64,000 bases of DNA. Origin: Seleniivibrio sp. Lineage in GTDB: Bacteria > Chrysiogenota > Deferribacteres > Deferribacterales > Geovibrionaceae. Below the pieces are notes generated by a model. That model worked only from the letters and a program-made list of their open reading frames with translations, ran no database searches and was not told the origin of the DNA. The DNA lies in the NCBI RefSeq assembly GCF_021209385.1, contig NZ_JAJOIL010000022.1, positions 58,264 through 122,263 on the forward strand, given 5' to 3'. Shown here piece by piece: positions 15,959 to 24,398 of the stretch. Position numbers and translations under genes: made by a program. The stretch's first letter is position 1, and each line of letters starts with the position of its first letter.

Positions 15959-16852
15959 ATGGATTCAGGAATCGTTCAAACAGAAAAGATCGCTAAGAAA
16001 ATTAATATATTTTTTAAAAGTATTTATCTGCTGTTCTTGGTGCTGCTCATAATGGTCATGTGGACAGAATACAAATTCAGCTTTGTCAGTCTGATTATGG
16101 CTCTTTTTACAGTGGTTACACTTCTGGCCGCTTTGGCATCTCCCGCAGGATATCAAACTGCTGTTTTTGCAGATAAACCAAGCGTTTTTAAGACTTTTCT
16201 TACTATCTTTGTTTATTATTCGGCGCTGTCGTTTAACTCGCTCATGGCTTTAACTCCTCTTGATCCTGAACTCACCTCTGTACGTTTTCCCATGATGCTG
16301 TCTTTTTTGTTTACCATAGGAATCATATTGCCATATTGCCTGACTGAGATAACCGTGAGTATGTTACATCGGTTTTTTATTTTGATTTATTCATTTGTTA
16401 TTTCTGTATTAATTATGGCATTCATCGTAGAAAATCGTAGCCTTTCATACCTGTTTGTACTTATAGGATTTTTGTTGACATCGGCATTGGCGGTCTGGGT
16501 TGAAGCAAGAAGAAGAAAGGCTTCAATGCAACCACATAATACCGAAACCGATACCGCTTTGGCTTCGCAAGAGCAGGAGCAGAAAACTGAAGCGCAACCG
16601 AAAAAATATGAAACAGTATATTTCAGATATTTAGACCCCCAGAATAAGACGATGACGATGAGAACTGTGGAAATAGATATGTCCGAGATAGAGGTAACTA
16701 TAAACGATAACGGGATGATACACGGTTATTGCGAGCTTACCAACTCATTCTGCGAGTTTAAGCTGGCGGACATTATCGGTTCGGTTATAGAGGTCAGCAC
16801 AGGCAGACAAGTGGCGGCAGGCAGCGGCATAGAACCCGAAGCGGTCAGCTGA
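15959..16852 (+). CDS. Membrane protein with C-terminal WYL-like soluble domain
   Basis: About 297 aa, with five or six hydrophobic helices in residues 20-180, a linker rich in Gln and Glu, then a small beta-rich domain of about 75 residues. The block 'GYCELTNSFCEFKLADIIGSVIEV' resembles the ligand-binding pattern of WYL domains. WYL domains usually sit behind DNA-binding domains, so a membrane-anchored one is unusual. ATG 15959 follows AGGTG at proper spacing; the track's TTG at 15956 is less likely. Function unknown; it may sense something at the membrane. The neighbour is a convergent PspA-like gene. Confidence 0.6.
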   Translation: MDSGIVQTEKIAKKINIFFKSIYLLFLVLLIMVMWTEYKFSFVSLIMALFTVVTLLAALASPAGYQTAVFADKPSVFKTFLTIFVYYSALSFNSLMALTPLDPELTSVRFPMMLSFLFTIGIILPYCLTEITVSMLHRFFILIYSFVISVLIMAFIVENRSLSYLFVLIGFLLTSALAVWVEARRRKASMQPHNTETDTALASQEQEQKTEAQPKKYETVYFRYLDPQNKTMTMRTVEIDMSEIEVTINDNGMIHGYCELTNSFCEFKLADIIGSVIEVSTGRQVAAGSGIEPEAVS

Positions 16853-16853
16853 T

Positions 16854-16888
16854 AAAAAAAGCTGTTCCGGCTTGAAAGCCGAAACAGC
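16854..16888 (-). terminator. Terminator of the PspA-like gene
   Basis: On the minus strand the stem GCTGTTTCGGCTT / AAGCCGGAACAGC is followed by seven T. It overlaps the tail of the convergent gene's transcript and may serve both. Confidence 0.75.
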
Positions 16889-16901
16889 CTTATAAGAATA
16901 C

Positions 16902-17612
16902 TTATTTTGAGTTTTTTTCAGCCATTAATTGTCTGGCTTTCTCTTTGTAGGAGGACATGGCAACTGTTTTTGTAACATTTTCCAGTGTTGCCTCCGGTAT
17001 GCTCTCACGAATTTCCTGATAAGCCTGATTTTTTGCTTTGGCGCTGGCAAATGCCTCTTTGGCGGTATCAAGCGATACCCCTTCATTGGAGATCCGGTTG
17101 CGCCTGTTTTGTATTTGTGCAATGACGTCCGCTGTTTTTAATGCCGCGATTCCTGTTTCCATTTCATCTTCAAGCTTTTTAAGCGATTCGGTTGCTTCCT
17201 GCAGTATTGCAAGCACATTATCGTATTCCTTTTGAATAGGAGCGATATTGTCATCTATTTCTTTGATCTTCGTGTCAAATTTATCAATGTACATGAGTAT
17301 TTTTGCAGCGTATTCCTCGTCCTCGGCATCAATATTGCCGTCTCCGTTAAAATCCCCGCCTGATTTAAGGATCAGATCAAAATCTTTATGAAGTTTATCT
17401 TTTCCTGTCTCCGCAGTTTCCTTATCCTGATTAAGCATGTAAATCCGACCTTTAAGCTCGGTGGCCATGTTTTGCAGTTCCAGTATCTTTTCTCTTTCCG
17501 CCATTATAGACGCTCTGTAAACGGCTTCGGGATTACTTTTTTCCAAATCTGTAACAACGGCATCTGAATGTCCTTTAACGATTTGAAGCATTCTTTTAAC
17601 CAGACCGTACAT
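16902..17612 (-). CDS. PspA/IM30-like coiled-coil protein with embedded EF-hand-type loop
   Basis: A 236-aa, almost wholly helical protein. The N-terminal amphipathic start ('MYGLVKRMLQIVKGHSDAVV') and long coiled coils resemble the PspA/Vipp1 family, which binds and remodels the inner membrane under stress. Inserted at about residues 86-97 is 'DFNGDGNIDAED', which has the acidic spacing (1, 3, 5, 9, 12) of a Ca-binding EF-hand or dockerin loop. That is not a usual feature of PspA. GGAGGG precedes the ATG. There is no PspF-type regulator or PspBC nearby. Confidence 0.65.
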   Translation of the reverse strand: MYGLVKRMLQIVKGHSDAVVTDLEKSNPEAVYRASIMAEREKILELQNMATELKGRIYMLNQDKETAETGKDKLHKDFDLILKSGGDFNGDGNIDAEDEEYAAKILMYIDKFDTKIKEIDDNIAPIQKEYDNVLAILQEATESLKKLEDEMETGIAALKTADVIAQIQNRRNRISNEGVSLDTAKEAFASAKAKNQAYQEIRESIPEATLENVTKTVAMSSYKEKARQLMAEKNSK

Positions 17613-17747
17613 ACTTCCCTCCAGAGTTTTTTATAGGCATATGTTACTAGCAGACCTTGTTTTTGTAAAGATGTTTAAGTGTAAACAGAATTTGAATTTT
17701 TTGAAAAGCAGACGCCATTCGTCTGTGGTTTGTCTGTCTGTCTCGAA

Positions 17748-17784
17748 ATCTGATACCAACCGATAGTCCGGTTCTGTTACTTGT
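17748..17784 (+). promoter_or_regulatory. Composite direct-repeat operator before the flavocytochrome
   Basis: ATCTGATACC and TTCTGTTACTTGT have their CTG cores exactly 24 bp apart (17750 and 17774). They share the architecture of the sites at 22758, 22967 and 25881. The gene starts 57 bp downstream. Confidence 0.6.
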
Positions 17785-17840
17785 CCGTAGAGCCTTAGTG
17801 CGACACCTTAAGAATATTAAATCTTGAAAGCGGAGGATTA

Positions 17841-19730
17841 ATGTTTTTCGTAAAATTTTATAACAGAGAAGTATTAAAGAACTTTCTTCTTCCTGTTCTG
17901 TTTCTGCTTATGCTGGTCGGGTGCGCCTTATCCGGAACAGCAGGCAAAGCCGGTTCGCCGGAAGAGGGAATGATTGTCGGCAAGGCTTACTCACATGGGG
18001 TAAAGAATGATTATCTTGCCGGTCTGCACATCAGAAATGAGTATGTTTCCGGCTGTTCAGACTGCCATGGAAAATCTGTTGATGTGGACGACAGCGAAAC
18101 AGAGCTGAATAAAAGCTGTCGCAACTGCCACGGAACTTATGATGAGTTCAAGGCGAAGATCAAACAGGAACAGAAGGGTCACAAAGGACCTGTAAAGGTC
18201 AGCGGACACGAGGGACACCTGATTGATGTCTCATGCACTGCCTGCCACTCGGGACATTCGGGTTCTTTCCCATACTGTAACTACTGCCATTCATTTGATA
18301 TGAAGATTCCTTTTGCAAAGGCAAAAACGCCCTATGTTCCTGAAAACCTTTCGTATTATTACGATAAAGAGCCTAACCGTGTGGAAACTGCGGATGTCCT
18401 TGTCATCGGTTCCGGAGGTTCAGGGCTTATGGCTGCCGGTGTTGCTGCAAACGCAGGCAAAAAGGTCATTATTGTTGAAAAAATGCCTGTTATCGGAGGA
18501 AGCTCAATCCTTTCCACAGGCGGTATGAACGCCGCAGGTACAAAGATCCAGCATGAAAAAGGAGTTATGAACGACTCTCCGGAAATCATGGTCAAAGATA
18601 CCCTTGCCATCGGTAAAACAAACGACGTGGCTCTTGTGCGTATCCTCGCGGAGAGATCAAACGAAGCTCTGGAATGGTTCATAAATGCCGGAGCGAATCT
18701 CACTCTTAACCCCAAAGTCAAAACCGGGGGTACAACCGTTCCCCGTTCACACTATACCGAAACAGGCGCCATCGGTCAGTATATGATCCCTATATTGCTG
18801 AAAGAACTGCGCAAAACCGGTAATGATGTCAGAACGAACAGTAAAGCGGTAATGCTTAAAACTGATGCAGACGGCAGGGTCACAGGCGCTTTGATATACG
18901 GAAAGCACAGCGGACTTTATGAAGTGAAGGTGGGTGCGACCATCATTGCGACTGGAAGCTATGCAAACAATCAGGCACTTGTGACACAATATAATCCCCA
19001 GCTTAAGGATATCATAACCACAGCCCAGCCCGGTTCGCACGGCGACGGCGTTGTTATGGCTGAAAAGATCGGGGCGAAAGCCATTAATATGGAGAACGTT
19101 CAGATACACCCCAACGCAGCCGCAGGTACGTCTATTATGGTCACACAGAATATGAGGATAGGCGGCGGTATTCTGGTCAACAAGTCTGGAAAACGCTTTA
19201 TGGACGATCTGGCTCCCAGAAACAAAATGGGTGAAGAGATACTCCGGCAGGAAGGTCAGTCAGTATTTCTGATATATGACGACAACGTGGCAAAACTCCG
19301 CAAAAAAGTTCATGAGGGTTATATCCATCTCAATTTTGTAACAACTGCGTCAACTCCCGAAGAGATGGCTAAAAAGCTTGGACTTCCGGTTGACGCTTTT
19401 GTCAGTACCATGAAGAACTACGCTCTATTTTACAAAAATCAGAAAGATACTGATTTCAACAGACCTACCATATCCGAACCTCTGACCAACGGAAATCTCT
19501 ACGCGATAGAGGTTATTCCGGGTATCGGAGGTACACTCGGCGGTGTGGCTGTAAACACCAAGATGCAGGTTCTTGACGAGAACAACCAGCCTATCAAAGG
19601 TCTTTACGCATCCGGCGAAGTTGTCGGCGGATGGCACGGAGAGGATCGTTACGGCGGCAACGCAGTTGCGGGGAACCTTGTTTTCGGCAGGCTTTCAGCA
19701 GAAAGCGCGATGGAATCACTTGGGAAATAG
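17841..19730 (+). CDS. Flavocytochrome c fumarate-reductase-type enzyme, lipoprotein with fused tetrahaem domain
   Basis: A periplasm-facing, lipid-anchored reductase. The signal ends in the lipobox LVGC28. Four CxxCH haem sites follow (Cys72, 93, 132 and 146), then a FAD-binding-2 domain opening 'ADVLVIGSGGSGLMAAG' near residue 185. Unlike the other three flavoproteins here, it keeps the proton-donating Arg in 'FMDDLAPRNKM' (about R460) and the substrate Arg in 'WHGEDRYGGNA' (about R603). It is thus a true member of the fumarate/urocanate/methacrylate reductase family; the exact acceptor cannot be told from sequence. GGAGG precedes the ATG, and a composite operator lies upstream. Confidence 0.9.
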   Translation: MFFVKFYNREVLKNFLLPVLFLLMLVGCALSGTAGKAGSPEEGMIVGKAYSHGVKNDYLAGLHIRNEYVSGCSDCHGKSVDVDDSETELNKSCRNCHGTYDEFKAKIKQEQKGHKGPVKVSGHEGHLIDVSCTACHSGHSGSFPYCNYCHSFDMKIPFAKAKTPYVPENLSYYYDKEPNRVETADVLVIGSGGSGLMAAGVAANAGKKVIIVEKMPVIGGSSILSTGGMNAAGTKIQHEKGVMNDSPEIMVKDTLAIGKTNDVALVRILAERSNEALEWFINAGANLTLNPKVKTGGTTVPRSHYTETGAIGQYMIPILLKELRKTGNDVRTNSKAVMLKTDADGRVTGALIYGKHSGLYEVKVGATIIATGSYANNQALVTQYNPQLKDIITTAQPGSHGDGVVMAEKIGAKAINMENVQIHPNAAAGTSIMVTQNMRIGGGILVNKSGKRFMDDLAPRNKMGEEILRQEGQSVFLIYDDNVAKLRKKVHEGYIHLNFVTTASTPEEMAKKLGLPVDAFVSTMKNYALFYKNQKDTDFNRPTISEPLTNGNLYAIEVIPGIGGTLGGVAVNTKMQVLDENNQPIKGLYASGEVVGGWHGEDRYGGNAVAGNLVFGRLSAESAMESLGK

Positions 19731-19741
19731 TTTAATGTCAG

Positions 19742-19764
19742 GGGGAACCGAAAGGTTCCCCTTT
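19742..19764 (+). terminator. Terminator of the flavocytochrome gene
   Basis: The stem GGGGAACC / GGTTCCCC with a GAAA tetraloop is followed by TTTG. Confidence 0.7.
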
Positions 19765-19844
19765 GATTAGCAGAGCGTACTTTACCAACAGTCCGGTATT
19801 TCGCCGGATAAACCTAAAAATAAGCAACATAATAATTTACGTCA

Positions 19845-19878
19845 GGTATCAGATTAAGCCATAATCATGGTATCAGTT
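19845..19878 (-). promoter_or_regulatory. Composite direct-repeat operator before the MFS gene
   Basis: On the minus strand AACTGATACC and ATCTGATACC repeat with CTG cores 24 bp apart (19876 and 19852). AATCTGATACC is identical to 11 bases of the site at 17747-17757. The MFS start is about 130 bp away. The rest of the 19765-20009 gap shows nothing else clear. Confidence 0.5.
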
Positions 19879-20009
19879 TGGTTTTGTGTTTGTATTATGT
19901 TGGTTTCAAAAGAATTTCTTGATTAAACCCTTTGCCGGGAAAATATAATAATCTAATTTAAATACCTGAAGAAAAATATATAATAAATAAAAACAATGAC
20001 GGCGTGATT

Positions 20010-21173
20010 ATGAATAATAATAAGTTTCTTTCAAGGGACTTACTGCTCTTATTTTGCTCGATGTCCATGTCTTTTTTCGTTGAGTACAGCATAATAGCAG
20101 TATTTCCGGTTTATATTTCGGAGAATCTCCATTACGGCAGGAGCTATGTCGGGCTTTTTATAGGTATTTTTTCTGTTTCGGCACTGGTTATTAAGTTTTT
20201 TACAGGTTACATAGCAGACAGAACGGGAAGAATGGTGGTTTTGACCGCCGGACTTATCCTGTGTCTTATCTGTTCCGGTTTTTATGCGTTTACGACAATG
20301 TTCACGGCTTTGGTTTTTGTTCGTCTCGCACAGGGTGCCGGCTCCGGTGCCATACGGGCGGTATATCCTGCCATTACCGTCGACATCGTAGGCAAACATA
20401 ACGCGGGCAAAGGTATCGGTTTCATAGGGCTGACAGGTATGATGGGTATGGTAGTTGCTTCGCCGATAGTTTTTTATTTTCTGGAACACATTGACTATGA
20501 AATGCTTTTTATGACTTTGTGTATCATTCTCTGCCTGTCTCTGGTTCCTGTGATGTTCATGCGTGTTCCGAAGATAATCCTGCCTTCGAGGAAGTTGACA
20601 CTCGCCAGTTTTCTTGAATACAGGGTGCTTATGCCCGCATTTCTCCGGTTTATAGTCAGCATCTGGCACGGGCTTTTTGTTTCATACGCGGTGCTTCATG
20701 CCCGTCATTCCGGCATAGCCAACGCAGGTGTGGTTCTTACGGCTTATGCTCTGGGCAATATCATAATGCGTCCTATTGCCGGCTATGTCTTTGACAAAAG
20801 GTCTCCGGGGGTAATCGCATGGCTTGCCTATTCCCTTCTTTTGGTCGGTTACTGCATTTTTGCAGTATCGACAGAGTATTTCGGGATAGTTTCGGGAGCC
20901 TTTATCATAGGAATGGGAGCCGGAATAGAGCATACCATGATGCCCACCATAGCCGCGAAGATAGTTGATAAGGCGTCACTGGGAAGGGCAAACTCAACTC
21001 TTGAGTGTGCTTTTTCTCTCGGCATAGTCACAGGAGCTGTTTTCTGCGGAAAGGCAACAGAGTCGATTCCGTTTGATAAACTGTTCATCTCCGTTGGGCT
21101 GTTGAATATAATTCCTGCGGTTCTGTTTTATGTTTTCGTTCTTAAAATTTACGACAGGCACTTTGAAAAATAA
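20010..21173 (+). CDS. MFS transporter of the reductase cluster
   Basis: About 387 aa with 12 predicted hydrophobic segments and the MFS loop 'GYIADRTGR' between segments 2 and 3. The ATG at 20010 is preferred, though GTG 20004 is possible and no strong binding site is seen. It is convergent with the Tat flavoprotein gene, with which it shares a terminator, and is likely a carrier for substrate or product of these periplasmic reductases. Confidence 0.8.
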   Translation: MNNNKFLSRDLLLLFCSMSMSFFVEYSIIAVFPVYISENLHYGRSYVGLFIGIFSVSALVIKFFTGYIADRTGRMVVLTAGLILCLICSGFYAFTTMFTALVFVRLAQGAGSGAIRAVYPAITVDIVGKHNAGKGIGFIGLTGMMGMVVASPIVFYFLEHIDYEMLFMTLCIILCLSLVPVMFMRVPKIILPSRKLTLASFLEYRVLMPAFLRFIVSIWHGLFVSYAVLHARHSGIANAGVVLTAYALGNIIMRPIAGYVFDKRSPGVIAWLAYSLLLVGYCIFAVSTEYFGIVSGAFIIGMGAGIEHTMMPTIAAKIVDKASLGRANSTLECAFSLGIVTGAVFCGKATESIPFDKLFISVGLLNIIPAVLFYVFVLKIYDRHFEK

Positions 21174-21176
21174 GAA

Positions 21177-21198
21177 GGTCCCGCTCCGCAGCGGGACC
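21177..21198. terminator. Bidirectional terminator between MFS and flavoprotein genes
   Basis: A 9-bp perfect stem (GGTCCCGCT / AGCGGGACC) sits between the two convergent stops. Confidence 0.65.
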
Positions 21199-21215
21199 AA
21201 AGATAATGAGATGTA

Positions 21216-22691
21216 TTAAAGCTTCAGCTTCGCGGCGTTGCGCCCTGCGATGCGTCCCATTGTCATAGCGTTTGCCAGTGGCAGACCTACTGAATAGTAT
21301 TCGTGGTGGAAAACTCCGCCAGCACATTCGCCTGCTGCGTAAAGACCTTTTATAACGCGACCATCCGCCTGCATAACCTGAGCGTCGGTGTTGATGTTGA
21401 TACCGCCGAAAGTGAGCGTAATGCCGGGCATCAGGGGATAAAATGCGTAGTAGGGACCTTTTTCAAGTTTAATTGCGCTGTTTGTTTTCTGGGGAACGAG
21501 GTTGATTGCTGTTCCATCCGGTTTAACAGCGGCATTGTAGTCCTGAACGGTTTTCATGAACTCGTCTTTGGGAACGTTGATCTTTTCGGCAAGCCCTTCA
21601 AGGGTATCCGCCTGAACGTAAGGAATTTTGTTAGTATCGAAAAGTTTGACCATTACGTCGATGGCGCCGAATTTTGTTCTCATTTCAGAGTCGAAGACCA
21701 TCGCGGCCGTCTGCATGGGCTGGTTGAGCAGAACGGGGCAAACGTAGCCGTATCCGAGACCTTCGTCGATATATCTTTTACCCTTAACGTTTATCATAAG
21801 ACCATACTGAACGATGTATGAAGGGTTACCGGCGTGAGGATTCACAGGGCTTACGTTTGCAAGCATGATTGATTCGGAACCCCCCATTCTCACGAGACCA
21901 GCACCGATTTCTTTTGCCATCAAATGACCGTCGCCGGTGTTGCCCTGAGAACCTCTGTACCATGCTTCGTCTGCGTCGGGACCGACGTACATTTCAAGCA
22001 TTTCCTTGTTTCTGGCATAGCCGCCTGTTCCAAGAACCACTTTACCCATGTAGTCCACAAGTCCCGCTTTTGTTTCTGCTCTCACGCCGATAACTTCGCC
22101 TTTATCATTAAGAAGAAGCTGTCTTGCTTTTGTGTCACAGTGTATCTGACCTTTAAGTTTTTGCTGGTAAGCCTCTCTGAGTTTTGCCAGAACCACGCGC
22201 ATGTTTCTGTACATTCCGGGGTCAAAGATAACAGATTTAGCTTTTTTTCCGGGGCGGTACATAGGGTCGGGTGCTGTGGGACCATAGCTTCTTATCCAGC
22301 GTGTGTTCTCAAGGCTGTTTTCAGCGATAACTTTCATTATCTCCTTGTTTCCTCTGCCGAGGCTCGCCTTGTCTATCTCTTCAAAGAATATCTGTTTGGA
22401 TTCAGGGGTGTCTTCTGACGCAACACCTATTGAACCGCCTGAAAATTTTGTACTGCCGCCGATCTCTTCGAGGGGCAGTTTTTCGATCATGATGGTTTTA
22501 ACGCCGAGCTCTGCCGCCTGAAGAGCGGCACATGTTGCCGCCATACCGGAACCGACCACGATAACGTCAGCCTTGATCTTCTTTTTAGGTTCGGGAAGGA
22601 TAGTGGCATGCGCAGCCGGAATACCTGCTGCTGCGAATATTCCTGCGCTTGCTCCTACTGTTTTAATAAAGTCTCTTCTGGAAAAATTCAT
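21216..22691 (-). CDS. Tat-exported FAD-binding-2 reductase of unknown substrate
   Basis: About 491 aa. The N-terminus 'SRRDFIKTVGASAGIFAAAG' is a twin-arginine signal, so the protein is exported folded with FAD. The dinucleotide fold 'ADVIVVGSGMAATCAALQAA' follows. The catalytic Arg block is replaced by 'YIDEGLGYGYVCPVLL', and the C-terminal block reads 'GGVFHHEYYSVGLPLANAM' with no substrate Arg, so fumarate is unlikely. The start was moved to ATG 22691 because AGGAGG lies 6-10 nt upstream and the Tat motif begins there. It is divergent from a porin, with two composite operators between them; the partner cytochrome may be that at 25973. Confidence 0.85.
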   Translation of the reverse strand: MNFSRRDFIKTVGASAGIFAAAGIPAAHATILPEPKKKIKADVIVVGSGMAATCAALQAAELGVKTIMIEKLPLEEIGGSTKFSGGSIGVASEDTPESKQIFFEEIDKASLGRGNKEIMKVIAENSLENTRWIRSYGPTAPDPMYRPGKKAKSVIFDPGMYRNMRVVLAKLREAYQQKLKGQIHCDTKARQLLLNDKGEVIGVRAETKAGLVDYMGKVVLGTGGYARNKEMLEMYVGPDADEAWYRGSQGNTGDGHLMAKEIGAGLVRMGGSESIMLANVSPVNPHAGNPSYIVQYGLMINVKGKRYIDEGLGYGYVCPVLLNQPMQTAAMVFDSEMRTKFGAIDVMVKLFDTNKIPYVQADTLEGLAEKINVPKDEFMKTVQDYNAAVKPDGTAINLVPQKTNSAIKLEKGPYYAFYPLMPGITLTFGGININTDAQVMQADGRVIKGLYAAGECAGGVFHHEYYSVGLPLANAMTMGRIAGRNAAKLKL

Positions 22692-22757
22692 TGAGAACCT
22701 CCTGTTATTATAAAAACACAAGTTTGATGCCTAATAAATATCTCCTGCGTGGCTGTG

Positions 22758-22796
22758 CCACAAGTTACAGAACAGAGTATATGAATGGTTACAGAT
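22758..22796 (-). promoter_or_regulatory. Composite direct-repeat operator of the Tat flavoprotein gene
   Basis: On the minus strand ATCTGTAACCATT, 11 bp, then TTCTGTAACTTGT. CTG cores lie 24 bp apart (22794 and 22770), about 70 bp before the flavoprotein start. Confidence 0.7.
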
Positions 22797-22966
22797 TTCA
22801 GCCGGATATAAGAAACGGTTATTTGGCTTTTAATAGGCGCGAAAAGACACGTTTTATAAATCAATGACTAAGCGGTGTTTTAATCTGTGACCATTGTTTT
22901 CCGCAGTATTGAGGGGTGTTTCAGAACTTTACGCATAGATCGGCTGTTTTTTGCGGTACCTGACAA

Positions 22967-23003
22967 AACTGTGACCTTTATTACAAGGCAATCTGTAACT
23001 TGT
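22967..23003 (+). promoter_or_regulatory. Composite direct-repeat operator of the porin gene
   Basis: AACTGTGACCTTT, 11 bp, then ATCTGTAACTTGT. CTG cores lie 24 bp apart (22969 and 22993), about 60 bp before the porin start at 23065. A further half-site ATCTGTGACCATT lies at 22883-22895 in the same intergenic region. Confidence 0.7.
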
Positions 23004-23064
23004 TGATTTGTCGGGAATACTTGATTCTTTCCATATCAGATTTCCGTATTATAAAGGAGGAAAC

Positions 23065-24303
23065 ATGAAAACCAGATTGTATTTTTTAGTTTTAATTATT
23101 CTTATCACGGCAATGCAGGCATTTGCCGCGACAAACATCAAAGAGATGTTTGAAGAGGGAACGGGTTCAGTTGAGATACGGACACTCTATTTCAACAGAA
23201 CATTCAACAGCAGCAAGGCTGATATGGAGGATCAGGCGATAGGAGGTATGTTCCATTATAAAACAGCTCCTCTTAAAGGCGTATCCTTCGGCGTTGGTTT
23301 CTATACTTCAAACGATATCAACAGTGATGACGATGACGATGTTTACGGCAACCTTGCAAAAGGTTCCGACGGAAGCCACGAAAGCTATACCAAAATGGCT
23401 GAATACTTTGTACAGGGCGATTGGTTTGACACCACCATACGCTACGGAGCACAGGAAATTGTGACTCCGTTTGTAAATAAATACGACTTCCGTATGTCTC
23501 CTAAAACTTACAAAGGTCTCGCAGTCGTTAACAGATCAGTTGAAAACCTTGAAGCTTCACTGTATTACATCACAGATTTTATGGATAACAACTCTTTGGA
23601 CTATGTTGATGCGGGTTATTCGTTTAATAAAAATATGGATGACAACCCTCTTTATGCGGCAGGTCTTAAATATTCGGCAGAGGTAAGCGAATCTTTCAAA
23701 ATTATTCCTCAGGCATGGTATTATACAATGCAGGACGGATTTGCTTTCACTTACGGCAATGTTGAGTTTACAGGTGCCTCTCCTTTAGGTAAATATTCTG
23801 TGAAACCCTCCTATCTTTCACAGAAGGCTATAGGTTCAAAAGACGGCGGTGATCTTGACACATATCAGTACGGTGTTGCGGGCAACCTGAAAACACACGG
23901 TTTTGACATCAGTCTTTACTATGCCAAAACGGGCGACGATGCTGTATCCGCTCCTTGGGGCAACTCAAAGGTTATCGTTCAGCAGGTACTTGCCTCAACA
24001 AGAGCAGAGGAAAAAGCATATGCCGCAAAAGTGGGATATGATTTTACTAAACTTGGCGCTACCGGACTTTCATTCGCAGTGTTTTATGCAAACTACGATA
24101 CACCGGACTCAGGAGTTAATAAAAGCGATGACCAGAGTGAGACCGACTATGACCTGACATATAAATTCAGTATGCCTGCTTTGAAAGGTCTTTCGCTGAG
24201 AGCAAGATATGCCGATATTGATACAGACGGCGGAACAGACTATGTGGATAAACGTCTGTATGCGGTGTATACTTTCAATTTCGGGGGTAAAGCGGCGAAA
24301 TAA
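23065..24303 (+). CDS. Outer-membrane porin of the reductase cluster
   Basis: About 412 aa. The signal peptide is 'LYFLVLIILITAMQAFA'. The mature start 'TNIKEMFEEGTGSVEIRTLYFNR' resembles OprD/Epsilonproteobacterial-type major porins. It ends 'RLYAVYTFNFGGKAAK'. The start was moved to ATG 23065, which follows AAAGGAGG; the track start lies upstream of it. It is paralogous to the porin at 26572 (shared 'YYAKTGDDA', 'DTPDSGVNK'). Likely entry channel for the Tat reductase substrate. Confidence 0.8.
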   Translation: MKTRLYFLVLIILITAMQAFAATNIKEMFEEGTGSVEIRTLYFNRTFNSSKADMEDQAIGGMFHYKTAPLKGVSFGVGFYTSNDINSDDDDDVYGNLAKGSDGSHESYTKMAEYFVQGDWFDTTIRYGAQEIVTPFVNKYDFRMSPKTYKGLAVVNRSVENLEASLYYITDFMDNNSLDYVDAGYSFNKNMDDNPLYAAGLKYSAEVSESFKIIPQAWYYTMQDGFAFTYGNVEFTGASPLGKYSVKPSYLSQKAIGSKDGGDLDTYQYGVAGNLKTHGFDISLYYAKTGDDAVSAPWGNSKVIVQQVLASTRAEEKAYAAKVGYDFTKLGATGLSFAVFYANYDTPDSGVNKSDDQSETDYDLTYKFSMPALKGLSLRARYADIDTDGGTDYVDKRLYAVYTFNFGGKAAK

Positions 24304-24398
24304 GCTTTCCACCTCCCTAAGGTTTTATCTATTATAATCACAAAGGCGGCCCGCGGCAAAGCTTCGGGCTGCCAAACTTTTTAATATAGGAGGTAGCT

